Shown here one piece after another: positions 46,013-54,764 of a DNA stretch of 64,000 nucleotides. Made by a program: the position numbers and the translations under genes. Where the stretch lies: NCBI RefSeq assembly GCF_014171575.1, contig NZ_CP050453.1, forward strand, positions 3,534,001 through 3,598,000, in the 5' to 3' direction. This DNA comes from Microbacterium sp. Se63.02b (GTDB lineage: Bacteria; Actinomycetota; Actinomycetes; Actinomycetales; Microbacteriaceae). Every line of letters begins with the position of its first letter. Positions within the stretch are counted from its first letter, which is position 1. The notes beneath the pieces are model-generated. The model had not been told where the DNA came from and searched no databases. It saw only the letters and a list, made by a program, of their open reading frames with translations.

Positions 46013-46557
46013 ACCCGCTCGGCGAGCTCTCCGACCGCCAGGAGATCCAAGAGCTCGTGCTGCGCTACTGCTCGGCCGTCGATCGGGCCGACTACCTGAA
46101 CGTCCGCGGCGTCTACGCGCGCGACGGGGTCGACCACCACACCGGCTTCTCGGGAACGGCCGACGACTACGTGGCCTGGCTCCGCGAACGCACGGCCGTG
46201 TTCGACGGCACCATGCACATCGTCGGCAACCACCGGGTCGAGCTGTTCGGCGACCACGCCTTCGCCGAGACCTACGGCACCGCCGTGCACTGGGGTCGAC
46301 CATCGACCGACGAGACCCGCAACTTCACGAGCGGCTTCCGCTACCTCGACCATGTGCGCAGAGACCCCGAGGGCTGGCGCATCGTCGAGCGCACGGCCGT
46401 GCGCGAATGGACGCGATCTGATGCCGGTCGTCTGCGCGAGCCCGAGGGCGCGGGGCCGCGCGGGCGACGCGGACCCGACGATCCCTCGACCGCATGCCGC
46501 GACCGCGTGCGTCGAGCGGCGACCGCCCACCCCCTCGACCGGACGGAGCGACCATGA
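46009..46557 (+). CDS. SnoaL-like (NTF2-fold) protein 2
   Basis: A 182-residue SnoaL-like protein: the cone-fold core Q-E-I-Q-E-L-V-L-R-Y-C-S-A-V-D-R-A-D, with H-H-T-G-F and H-I-V-G-N-H supplying candidate acid-base residues, occupies the first 135 residues. The last 45 are Arg/Pro-rich and look unstructured, possibly a frame artefact, although the stop overlaps the next ATG in the usual ATGA way. Candidate dehydratase or isomerase. Confidence 0.77.
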   Translation: MNPLGELSDRQEIQELVLRYCSAVDRADYLNVRGVYARDGVDHHTGFSGTADDYVAWLRERTAVFDGTMHIVGNHRVELFGDHAFAETYGTAVHWGRPSTDETRNFTSGFRYLDHVRRDPEGWRIVERTAVREWTRSDAGRLREPEGAGPRGRRGPDDPSTACRDRVRRAATAHPLDRTERP

Positions 46558-47035
46558 CCCGCAGCATCGAGCAGCGCCTGCAGGCCCTCGAGGACCGCCT
46601 CGAGATCATCGACCTGGAGGCCACCTACGCGCGGACCTTCGACGAGCGCGACGGCGACGCGTGGAGCAGTCTCTTCACCGAGGACGGCATCTACCAGTCG
46701 AGACCGATCGGCGAAGCGGCCCCCGTCACGTTCGTACAGGGACGCCCGGCCCTCCGCGCCTTCTGCAGCGACGCCGCGTTCGCCGGCATCCACTTCCTCC
46801 ATCTGCCGCAGCTCGTCCTCGACGGCGACACCGCGACCGCCCGCATCCATCTGGAGTTCCACGGTGACTACGCCGAGGATGCGGGTGCCCGCGTCTGGCG
46901 ATGCGGGGCTTCTACGACGTGTCGTACCGTCGCGTCGACGGCCGCTGGCGCATCGCCCACCGGGTGACCTCGGCCTTCAGCCGGGAGCAGTCGACGGTGC
47001 TCGGCTACCCGGCGGCCTCCGCGCTGCCGGGCTGA
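46554..47035 (+). CDS. SnoaL-like (NTF2-fold) protein 3
   Basis: About 160 residues with an N-terminal helix L-Q-A-L-E-D-R-L-E-I-I-D-L-E-A-T-Y-A-R, the usual SnoaL start, and H-F-L-H-L-P. One base is missing near 46900; the repaired end reads R-G-F-Y-D-V-S-Y-R-R-V-D-G-R-W. Tandem with protein 2; the two may form a hetero-oligomer as many dehydratase pairs do. The 3' end overlaps the convergent ASCH gene by 31 bases. Confidence 0.78.
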
Positions 47036-47492
47036 GGCGGAAGCAGCAGGCGGAACCGCTCGCACACCACCGGCATGTCCGGCTCGAAGCCGCGAGGGTT
47101 CTCGGAGTGCTCCCGCCAGTACCGCTCGTGCACCTCACGCCAGTGCGAGAGCGTGCGGTCGCCCTCCCCTCGGAGAACGCGTGCTCGGCGCTCACTTCGT
47201 CGAAGGGCACGATCGCGATCGCGGTCGTCTCGATCACGGCCCGAGGAACGCCGGCGCCGTCGAGGACGATGCTCAGCTCGCCCGCGGCCGGAAGCGGATC
47301 GCCCGTCGCGTCGTAGTCCCACAGCGACGACGCCGTGCCCGTCTTCACGCCGTCGAGCACGAGCGCCAGCAGCTCATCCGCGTGCGCCGGGATCGCCCCG
47401 AAGCCCCATGCCTCCGGCAGGGTCTCCGGCAGGTCGGGCAGCGCCGCCCGCGCCTGGCCCCAGAAGGTCTCGATCGCAGCGTTCTCGGTCAC
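47005..47492 (-). CDS. ASCH-domain protein
   Basis: About 162 residues of the ASCH (RNA-binding-like) family with G-V-K-T-G-T-A-S-S-L-W-D-Y and a C-terminal W-R-E-V-H-E-R-Y-W-R-E-H. One base is missing near 47178. ASCH proteins are thought to bind RNA or modified nucleosides. No link to the catabolic pathway is visible and no operator precedes it; it sits between two cluster operons. Confidence 0.83.
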
Positions 47493-47528
47493 CGATCCAG
47501 CGTAGGCGACCGACCATCCGTCCTCCGC

Positions 47529-48248
47529 CTACGCGACGGCGCCGAAGTACGCCTTCTGCAGATCTTCCAGCGAGACATCGGCCGCGGCGCCGGCCAGGGT
47601 CGTGCGTCCCATCTCGATCACCGTGACCTCGTCGGCGATGGCGACGGATTCCTGCACCGCCTGCTCCACCAGGAGGATGCCGATGCCGGTGGCCCTGAGC
47701 TCATGCACCCGCTCCATGACCTCCTTCACGATGACCGGGGCCAGGCCCTGACTCGGCTCGTCGAGGATGAGCAGCTTCGGCTTCGCCATGAGCGCCTGGC
47801 CGATCGCGAGCATCTGCTGCTGCCCGCCCGACATGCTCGCGGCAGGCAGGGCACGCTTGCTCCCGAGGATCGGGAACAGCTGGTAGATCTCATCTGCGGC
47901 CGACACGAGTGCGCGCTTGCCCATCCCGCGGGAGAATCCGCCGAGGATGAGGTTCTGTTCGATCGTGAGCTCGCGGAAGACCTTCTTGCCCTCCTGCACG
48001 TACGAGATGCCGCGCGCGACGCGCTTGTGCGGAGCATCGGCCAACGGTTCCCCGAGGTACGAGACCGTGCCGCCGGACACCTTGTTCAGTCCCGTGATCG
48101 CCCGCAGCGTGGTCGTCTTCCCGGCACCGTTGCGACCGAGCAGCACCGTGATCTCGCCGGTGCGCACCGTCAGCGAGACGTCGCGCACCACCGTCAGGTC
48201 GCCGTAGCCGGTCTGCAGGCCCGACACCTCCAGCAGCACATCACTCAT
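47529..48248 (-). CDS. livF: ABC importer 2 ATPase, LivF type
   Basis: Intact 239-residue ATPase: Walker A GRNGAGKT, signature M-S-G-G-Q-Q-Q, Walker B L-L-I-L-D-E-P and switch region V-E-Q-A. It is the last gene of importer 2 and overlaps the permease-ATPase fusion by 8 bases. It complements the ATPase half of that fusion protein. Confidence 0.91.
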   Translation of the reverse strand: MSDVLLEVSGLQTGYGDLTVVRDVSLTVRTGEITVLLGRNGAGKTTTLRAITGLNKVSGGTVSYLGEPLADAPHKRVARGISYVQEGKKVFRELTIEQNLILGGFSRGMGKRALVSAADEIYQLFPILGSKRALPAASMSGGQQQMLAIGQALMAKPKLLILDEPSQGLAPVIVKEVMERVHELRATGIGILLVEQAVQESVAIADEVTVIEMGRTTLAGAAADVSLEDLQKAYFGAVA

Positions 48249-50058
48249 GGTCGCCGCCTCCTGCCGCGTTGGTCTCCGCCGTGACACCGAGGTACTCCTC
48301 CATGACGCGCGGGTTGCTCTCGATCTGCTCCGGTGTGCCGTGCGCCATGACCGCGCCCTGTGCGAGCACGTAGATGTCATCGGCGACGCGCAGCACCAGC
48401 TGGAAGTTGTGCTCCACCAGGATGACCGTCATCCCGGCGTCGCGCAGGCGCATCACCAGGCCCTCGAGGACCTCGAGCTCGTCCTCGTCCAGTCCGGAGG
48501 CGACCTCGTCGAGGAGCACGACCTTGGGCGAGGCGGCGAGGCTCCTGGCCACTTCGAGCAGACGCCGGTTGCCCAGGGGCAAGGAATCCGCCGGCTCGTC
48601 GCGCTGCGCGCTGAGACCGACGAGGGCCAGCGCCCGCTCCGCCGCGGCGCGGTTCTCGGCGCGGGTGCGCCAGAACGTCGGAAGACGCAGCACCGAGGCG
48701 AAGATGGTCGGCCGCTCGGTCGCGTACCTGCCCGCTTCCACCGCCTCGAACACCGTCAGCTTCTCGGGGATGTTCGGCGTCTGGAAAGTGCGCGACACTC
48801 CCGCCCTGGCGACCCGGTACGACGACAGTCCCTGGATGGACGTGCCATCGAGCTCGATGGTTCCGGCATCGGTCTTGTAGAAGCCGGAGATCATGTTCAG
48901 CAGGGTCGTCTTGCCCGAGCCGTTCGGACCGATGATGGCCGTGACGGCACCAGGTGCCGCGTCGATCGACACCTTCGACAGCGCCTGGTTGCCGCCGAAC
49001 GCCTTGGAGACCCCTTCGGTGCGCAGCAGCGCTCCGTCGAGCTTCTCGACCTCGGCGGGGGCCGCCTCGATCGGCTTCATCCCGACCTTGGCCTTCGCCG
49101 CATTGTCGGCCTTGCGCAGGAGACTCCGCAGGAGCCCGGCCAGTCCGCCGGTGAAGGCCACACCGCCGATGAGGAGGAAGGCGCCCGAGATGATGAGACC
49201 GAACTTGCTGAAGTTGGTCGACTGGTTCATGCCGAACTGCAGCACGGCCGCGCCGATCAGAGCTCCGTAGATGCTGGCCGACCCGCCGAAGATCGAGGCC
49301 GCGAGCACCGTCATCGCGAAGGAGAACGCGAAGGCCTCCGGCGAGATGAACAGATCGAGGTTGGCGAACAGCACGCCGGCGATGCCCGCGGGGACCGCAC
49401 CGATCGCGTAGGCGGTGAGCTTGGCCCGGAACACCGAGATGCCCATCGACGACGCCAGCACGGGGCTCTGCTTGAGCACGCGGAGTGCGGTGCCGTGGCC
49501 GGAGAGCACGAGGTTGCGGATCAGCGCGAACGCCACGATCGTGACGCCGACGATGATCACGTAGTAGGTGCGCCCGTCGATCATCTGCCCGAACGAGGTG
49601 GCGGGCATGATGCCCGCCAGGCCGTTGCGCCCGCCGGTCTCCTCCTTGAAGATCGACAGCACGTCGGGGACGATCAGGATCAGGAAGAACGACGTCATCG
49701 CGAGCGACCAGCTGCCGAGGCGAAGACCGGGGATGCCCGAGATGAGTCCGATCACCAGGGCGGCCGCCGCGCCGATGAGCAGCTGCAGCCAGATGTCGGT
49801 GACACCCGCCTTGTTCGCGAGGCCGGCGGCGTATGCGCCTGCCGCGTACATGGCGACCTGCCCCATCGCGAGTTCACCGGCGTAGCCGAGGGAGAGGTTC
49901 AGGCCCAGCACGATCAGCGCCAGGATGAGCGTGAGCTCGATCTGCCGTGTCGCGGCGTAGCCGAGACCCAGGAAGGGGAGCGCGAGCAGCACGACGCCGA
50001 CCGCGAGGGGCCAGATCCAGCCGGGGACGGCACGCAGTTTCAGCCAGAGAGCAGCCAT
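48241..50058 (-). CDS. ABC importer 2 permease-ATPase fusion (LivM-LivG)
   Basis: A single 605-residue protein. Residues 1 to about 325 form a LivM-type permease with about nine membrane segments (G-Y-A-G-E-L-A-M-G-Q near residue 60). A charged linker of about 25 residues follows, and residues 350-605 form a LivG ATPase with Walker A GPNGSGKT, a weak signature L-P-L-G-N-R-R, Walker B V-V-L-L-D-E-V and switch V-E-H-N. Such fusions occur in actinobacteria. Start ATG 50058; GTG 50064, overlapping the livH stop, is an alternative. No frame breaks. Confidence 0.9.
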   Translation of the reverse strand: MAALWLKLRAVPGWIWPLAVGVVLLALPFLGLGYAATRQIELTLILALIVLGLNLSLGYAGELAMGQVAMYAAGAYAAGLANKAGVTDIWLQLLIGAAAALVIGLISGIPGLRLGSWSLAMTSFFLILIVPDVLSIFKEETGGRNGLAGIMPATSFGQMIDGRTYYVIIVGVTIVAFALIRNLVLSGHGTALRVLKQSPVLASSMGISVFRAKLTAYAIGAVPAGIAGVLFANLDLFISPEAFAFSFAMTVLAASIFGGSASIYGALIGAAVLQFGMNQSTNFSKFGLIISGAFLLIGGVAFTGGLAGLLRSLLRKADNAAKAKVGMKPIEAAPAEVEKLDGALLRTEGVSKAFGGNQALSKVSIDAAPGAVTAIIGPNGSGKTTLLNMISGFYKTDAGTIELDGTSIQGLSSYRVARAGVSRTFQTPNIPEKLTVFEAVEAGRYATERPTIFASVLRLPTFWRTRAENRAAAERALALVGLSAQRDEPADSLPLGNRRLLEVARSLAASPKVVLLDEVASGLDEDELEVLEGLVMRLRDAGMTVILVEHNFQLVLRVADDIYVLAQGAVMAHGTPEQIESNPRVMEEYLGVTAETNAAGGGDHE

Positions 50059-50060
50059 GG

Positions 50061-50918
50061 TCACACCGTCCGTTCCACGCGACGGGTGAAGAGTCCCGTC
50101 GGTTTGACCATCAGGATCACGATGAGGATGAAGAAGACCGTCAGGCCCGCGTAGTCCGCGCCGATGTAGCGCGTGGCGAGAGCCTCGGCGAGACCCACGA
50201 TCAACCCGCCGACGAGCACGCCGCCGAGCGACCCGAAGCCGCCGATCGCGAGGACCACGAAGCCCTTGAGCGCCAGGGACGCACCCAGGGTCGCCACCGC
50301 GTAGGTCTTGGGACCGACGAACACCCCGAGGAACCCGGCGAGGATACCGGTGAAGATGAAGGCCATCAGGGCGAAGCGGCGCACATTGACACCGCGCAGC
50401 TGAGCGGCTTCCCGGTTCTCGCTCATGCCGAGCAGGGCGATGCCGGTCATGCTCCGTTTGGCGTACTGCGTGAGCACGACGACCAAGACGATGACCAGGA
50501 CGATCAGCGCGAGCTCGACGGGGTAGACGCGCCCTCCGAGGAACTCCAGCACCTGGTCGCCCATGAAGAAGGGCACCCGCTTGGGCTCGCCGCCCCAGAT
50601 CACCTGGGCGACACCCTCCATGATGATCGAGGCGCCGAGGGTGGTGACCAGCAGGTTGTGGGGGTCCTTGACGGGGCGGATCGCGACGCGCTCCTCGAGG
50701 GCGGCGATGGCCCCGACGATGACGGCGGCGGCGATGGCGACGAGCCACCACGGCAGACCCCAGACGACGATGCCGACGTACGCGATGAAGGCGCCCAGCA
50801 TCATGAGCGCCGCCTGGGCGAAGTTGAAGGTCTTCTGCGAGAGGAAGACGATGTTGTAGCCGATCGCCACCAGTGCGTAGATCGCACCGAGAGCCAGGCC
50901 GGACCAGATGATGGTCAT
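50061..50918 (-). CDS. livH: ABC importer 2 permease, LivH type
   Basis: Intact 285-residue permease with eight or so membrane segments. It shows the LivH hallmarks Y-A-L-V-A-I-G-Y-N-I-V, Q-A-A-L-M-M-L-G-A-F and S-E-N-R-E-A-A-Q-L-R-G-V. It lies downstream of the binding-protein gene across a 99-base gap that contains a strong hairpin (50955-50994), which may reduce its expression relative to the binding protein. Confidence 0.91.
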   Translation of the reverse strand: MTIIWSGLALGAIYALVAIGYNIVFLSQKTFNFAQAALMMLGAFIAYVGIVVWGLPWWLVAIAAAVIVGAIAALEERVAIRPVKDPHNLLVTTLGASIIMEGVAQVIWGGEPKRVPFFMGDQVLEFLGGRVYPVELALIVLVIVLVVVLTQYAKRSMTGIALLGMSENREAAQLRGVNVRRFALMAFIFTGILAGFLGVFVGPKTYAVATLGASLALKGFVVLAIGGFGSLGGVLVGGLIVGLAEALATRYIGADYAGLTVFFILIVILMVKPTGLFTRRVERTV

Positions 50919-50954
50919 TGCGGTCGGGTTCCTTCCATCACTTTGGCTTGGTGT

Positions 50955-50994
50955 GCCGACGGCTCGGATCCGAATCGAGATCCGAGCCGTCGGC
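50955..50994. terminator. 16-bp perfect hairpin between binding protein and permease genes
   Basis: Arms 50955-50970 and 50979-50994 are perfectly complementary around an 8-base loop. There is no T tract, so it is more likely a partial terminator or 3'-end RNA stabiliser that lets the binding protein be made in excess. Confidence 0.75.
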
Positions 50995-51017
50995 GGTGTT
51001 CACGGCGCCGGCCGGCG

Positions 51018-52241
51018 TCAGGGCTGGAACTGGCCGTTGACGAGCTCACCCGGCGGGATGAACGCGAACTGGTCGGGGCTCACGTGCGGGCTGTGCGCCT
51101 TGTCGTCGAACGCGTAGTTCGCGAGGATGGCCGTCTCGGCCGCTTTCTGCACCTCGGGGTCGATCAGTGCTGCCACCAGGGCGTCCGGGTCGTCGACTCC
51201 GCCGGCCTTCTCCGCCGCAGCCTTGAACAGCAGGGCCGAGTCGTAGTTGTAGGCGAGGATCAGCGACGACTTGATGTCGCCGGCGGCGAGCATGCGCTCG
51301 ACCGCGTCGTTGACCTTGGTGTCGTCGGGGTCGTACTGGGTGCTGGAGTACACCTGCATCGTGAGGTTCTTCACCTGATCGGTGCCGAGCACCCCGTCGG
51401 GGGCGGGCGTGGCGATCAGTCCGGTCGCGGCGACCGAGGAGTTGCCCATCACGGGGACGTCCCAGCCGAGCTTCTCGAGGCTCTGCAGGACGTAGCCGAG
51501 CGGGGCGCCGTAGGCGTCGAGCACGAGCACGTCGGGGTCGCCCTGCTGGAGGGCGGACAGCTGCGCGGTCATGTCGAGCGCCGCGTTGTCGAAGCCCTCG
51601 TTCCCCGTCACGGTGAAGCCCGCGTCGGCGAACGTGGTCTCACCGAGCGAGCCGAACAGCTCGCCGTAGGCGCTGGATCCGTGCAGGATGGCGACGTCCT
51701 CGTAGCCGCGGTCCTCCATCTCGGCGACGAACGATCCGAGGTAGTCGGGGACGGAGGCGCTGAGGTCGAAGCTGTAGGGGTTGACCTTCGGGTCGCCCGA
51801 GCCGGTGGTGGGGCCGATGTTGAACGAGACGATCTTGTTCTGCGTGAGGATCGGCAGCATCGCTTCGGTGATCGTCGAGGGTCCGGAGTTCATCACGAGA
51901 TCGGGCTTGCCCTCGGTGGCGATGTATTCGCGGAGCTTGGTGACGGCGACCGTCGGGTCGGCGTTGTCTTCGAGGTGGGTGATCTCGACCTCGCGGTCGA
52001 GGATCCCGCCCATGTCGTTCACGGCGTCGACGGAGGCGAGCGCTGCCGTGACGGCGGTCGTCGCGTTGTCCGCGAGGATCCCCTCGGCACCCATGCCACC
52101 GAGGACCACGAGCTTGATCGGGTCGCCGCCTTCGCCGTCGCCCCCGTCGCCGGTTCCCTCCGCATCGCCGGCGCAACCGGCGAGCACCACCGTCGAGACC
52201 ACGATCCCTGCGGCGACTGCCGCGAGTCTGTTGAACCGCAT
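51018..52241 (-). CDS. ABC importer 2 substrate-binding lipoprotein
   Basis: Intact 407-residue binding protein of the Leu/Ile/Val class with a lipobox L-A-G-C at about residue 23 and an acidic Gly/Asp-rich linker after the Cys. It differs substantially from the importer 1 binding protein, suggesting a different ligand. It is preceded by the operator at 52274, 33 bases upstream, and heads the importer 2 operon. Confidence 0.91.
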   Translation of the reverse strand: MRFNRLAAVAAGIVVSTVVLAGCAGDAEGTGDGGDGEGGDPIKLVVLGGMGAEGILADNATTAVTAALASVDAVNDMGGILDREVEITHLEDNADPTVAVTKLREYIATEGKPDLVMNSGPSTITEAMLPILTQNKIVSFNIGPTTGSGDPKVNPYSFDLSASVPDYLGSFVAEMEDRGYEDVAILHGSSAYGELFGSLGETTFADAGFTVTGNEGFDNAALDMTAQLSALQQGDPDVLVLDAYGAPLGYVLQSLEKLGWDVPVMGNSSVAATGLIATPAPDGVLGTDQVKNLTMQVYSSTQYDPDDTKVNDAVERMLAAGDIKSSLILAYNYDSALLFKAAAEKAGGVDDPDALVAALIDPEVQKAAETAILANYAFDDKAHSPHVSPDQFAFIPPGELVNGQFQP

Positions 52242-52273
52242 ATCCGAACCTCTCTCATCGTTGAGTTAGAGCG

Positions 52274-52287
52274 ACCAAACGCTTGCT
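52274..52287. promoter_or_regulatory. KstR2-like operator 12
   Basis: ACCAAACGCTTGCT on the importer 2 side of the divergent gap with the SDR gene at 52373. Confidence 0.85.
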
Positions 52288-52327
52288 TAGTAAATCACAG
52301 ACCCGGGCCACCGGCAACGCCCAACCG

Positions 52328-52341
52328 GTCAATTGCTTGGT
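52328..52341. promoter_or_regulatory. KstR2-like operator 13
   Basis: GTCAATTGCTTGGT, weaker in the left arm, on the SDR side of the same gap as operator 12, with TTAGAT near 52360 as a possible -10 box for the SDR. Confidence 0.72.
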
Positions 52342-52372
52342 TACGATCTGGACACCTGTTAGATTCCGGCTC

Positions 52373-53153
52373 ATGGACAGTGCACAGACTCCCGAGAACC
52401 GCCGCCTCCGCGACCTGCCCGGCATCGCCGTGGTGACCGGAGGGACCGGCGGGATCGGCTCCGCGATCGCCAGGACCCTCGCGGCGGAGGGGGTCCGGGT
52501 CGCGATCACGCACCGCTCCGACCCCGCGCCCGAACTGCTCGCCGCACTCGGCGAGCAGGGTGAGGCGCATCGGCTCGACGTCCGCGACGACGCGGGTGCC
52601 GCCGCCCTCGCCGACGACCTCGTCACCCGCCACGGCGCCGTGCACACGGTCGTGCATGCGGCCGGTCCGCACGTGCCGATGGTGCACCTGTCGAAGGTGT
52701 CCGTCGAGCAGTTCGCCCGACAGGTCGACGACGACCTCGTCGGCTTCTTCGCCATCGCCAGGGCCTTCCTCCCCGCTCTTCGTGACGCGGCAGGCTCCCT
52801 CACCGTGGTCACGAGCGCGGGCACCCGGCGATACCCAGTGCGCGACGGCCTCTCGGTCGCCCCGAAGGGCGGTGTCGAGGCCCCTCGCCCGCGGCCTCGC
52901 CGCCGAAGAGGGCCGCTTCGGCGTGCGTGTGAACGCCGTGGGTCCGGGGATGCTGTGGGACGGGATGTCGGCGCGGCTGATGGCGTCCGGCGATCTGGAC
53001 GAGCGTGCGCTCGAGGTCGCCACCGCCAACATCCCGCTCCGCCGGTTCGGGACCGCGGGCGACATCGCGGCCGCCGTCGCGTTCCTCGCCTCGCCCGCCG
53101 CAGGGTTCATCACCGGGCAGAAGCTCGACGTCGACGGCGGGTTCGGGCTCTGA
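52373..53153 (+). CDS. SDR-fold protein with altered active site (SxxxK)
   Basis: About 259 residues with TGGTGGIG and a C-terminal D-V-D-G-G-F. The position of the catalytic Tyr is Ser161 (S-V-A-P-K), with Tyr154 seven residues earlier. An extra C near 52883 shifts the frame (V-E-A-L-A-R-G-L). Without the Tyr, classical reductase activity is doubtful; alternatively the neighbouring Tyr substitutes. Divergent from importer 2 and controlled by operators 12 and 13. Confidence 0.78.
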
Positions 53154-53183
53154 TGCCCCCGGTGGACACCCGCGCCGGAACGC

Positions 53184-53756
53184 TCATCTCATGCCCTTCA
53201 GCCGCTCGATGAGCCAGTCGATGCGGGCCGCCTCGTCGCGGTAGAACCGCTCCGCCCACTCGAGGGCGACACCGGAGAACCTCCAGTCCTCCTCACGACG
53301 CGCTCCGACCGCATGCGCACCGGACTCCTCCGCGGTGCGCAACGCCTCGTCTCGGTACGCGGCCAGACTCTCCCGCAGCCGGTCGAGGTCGCCGTTGTGC
53401 GCCGCCCACAATCGCAGGATCTGCGAGTGCTTGAGCACCACGGGCTCCGCAGCGACCTCGTCGGACCACTGCCGCATGCTCCGACGCCCGAGCTCGGTGA
53501 TGCCGTACAGCCGACGGCTCTTCGCCGCGTGCGTCTGCTCGACTCGCGAGACCGCCATCCCCAGCTGCTCGAGCCGTCGCAGCTCGGTGTAGATCTGGCT
53601 CTGCGACGGCGCCCAGTAGAAGTACGCGAGGCTCTGATCCGCCCATTGCTTGACGTCGTAGCCCGACAGCTCGGTGCCGAACGACAGGATGCCGAGCACG
53701 GCCCAGCTCGTCGCCGGCAGTTCTGGCGGTTGGTCGGTGTGTTCGCGGTCGCTCAC
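53184..53756 (-). CDS. PadR-family transcriptional regulator
   Basis: Intact 190-residue regulator with the winged helix W-A-V-L-G-I-L-S-F-G-T-E-L-S-G-Y-D and S-Q-S-Q-I-Y-T-E-L-R-R-L, followed by the long C-terminal dimerisation helix region. It probably represses the divergent esterase-BVMO operon by binding the palindrome at 53797. This is the only catabolic operon here with a PadR rather than a KstR2-like site. Confidence 0.87.
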   Translation of the reverse strand: MSDREHTDQPPELPATSWAVLGILSFGTELSGYDVKQWADQSLAYFYWAPSQSQIYTELRRLEQLGMAVSRVEQTHAAKSRRLYGITELGRRSMRQWSDEVAAEPVVLKHSQILRLWAAHNGDLDRLRESLAAYRDEALRTAEESGAHAVGARREEDWRFSGVALEWAERFYRDEAARIDWLIERLKGMR

Positions 53757-53796
53757 TTGACCTCCTCGTCGATGAGTGAGATATTCCTGATCGTAC

Positions 53797-53813
53797 TATG
53801 ACTAACAGTCATA
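53797..53813. promoter_or_regulatory. Candidate PadR operator
   Basis: Perfect inverted repeat TATGACT-AAC-AGTCATA in the 80-base gap between the PadR gene and the esterase. Confidence 0.7.
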
Positions 53814-53837
53814 CCGCTGCTGATCGAAGGAGATCAT

Positions 53838-54764
53838 GTGGACGAGACGACGCGCATGCTGGACCTGCTGAATGCGACGTTCCCCGCGCTGGCGACGATG
53901 GACCCGCTCGCCGGACGCGCAGCCGCCGACGAGCGGATCCGCCCCGCGAGCAACCTCGACGACGTCGCTTCGGCGGAAGACGTCGTGGTCGATGCCGGCA
54001 CCCACCGCATCCCGATCCGGGTGTACCGCCCGCACGAGTCACGACCGGACGCACCCACGACCGTGTACGCCCACGGCGGCGGCTTCCTGCACGGGTCGAT
54101 CGCCGGACACGACGGTTTCTGCCGGCGTTGGTCGCGCGCCACGGCGAGCGTGGTGGTCTCGGTCGACTATCGGCTCGCCCCGGAATCGGGGCCCGGCGCC
54201 GCCCGCGACGACGTCCTCGCCGCCGTCGACTGGACCGTCACCGCAGGCCTCGCCGATCATGGGGTCGTCCTCGCCGGAGACAGCTCGGGCGGGAACGTCG
54301 CGGCGGGCGCGGCGGTCGGCCTCCGCGACCGCGTTGCGAGCCCGGTGGTGGGACAGGTGCTGCTGTATCCCTTCCTCGACCCGACGATGTCGGCGCCGAG
54401 CCACCGCACGAGAGCGAGCGGGTACTTCGTGACATCCGAGCTCCTCGCGCACTACTGGCGCACCTTCCTCGGCGACCGCCCCGACCGCTTCGACGCCGAC
54501 GTCACCCCGCTCGCCGTCGACGACCTGGGCGGTCTCCCTCCGGCGATCGTGGTCACAGCAGGCCTTGATCCCCTCTGCGACGAGGACGCCGCCTTCGCCC
54601 GTCGACTGCGCGAGGCCGGAGTCCCGGTCATCCTTCGTCACCACCCCGATCAGTTCCATGGCTTCCTGACCATCCCCGGCTACGGACCGGGCGTCAGCGC
54701 CGCCGACATCCTCTGGAGCGACCTGCGCTCCCTGACCACCCTCGACGCGAAGGACCGCACATGA
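53838..54764 (+). CDS. Alpha/beta hydrolase, hormone-sensitive-lipase family esterase
   Basis: Intact 308-residue esterase. The oxyanion motif H-G-G-G-F lies at about residue 79, the nucleophile elbow G-D-S-S-G-G at about 150, the acid in G-L-D-P-L-C-D-E and the His in H-P-D-Q-F-H-G-F. Starts at GTG 53838 with GAAGGAG upstream. It overlaps the BVMO gene by ATGA, the classic pairing in which the monooxygenase makes an ester or lactone and the esterase cleaves it. Confidence 0.88.
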   Translation: MDETTRMLDLLNATFPALATMDPLAGRAAADERIRPASNLDDVASAEDVVVDAGTHRIPIRVYRPHESRPDAPTTVYAHGGGFLHGSIAGHDGFCRRWSRATASVVVSVDYRLAPESGPGAARDDVLAAVDWTVTAGLADHGVVLAGDSSGGNVAAGAAVGLRDRVASPVVGQVLLYPFLDPTMSAPSHRTRASGYFVTSELLAHYWRTFLGDRPDRFDADVTPLAVDDLGGLPPAIVVTAGLDPLCDEDAAFARRLREAGVPVILRHHPDQFHGFLTIPGYGPGVSAADILWSDLRSLTTLDAKDRT

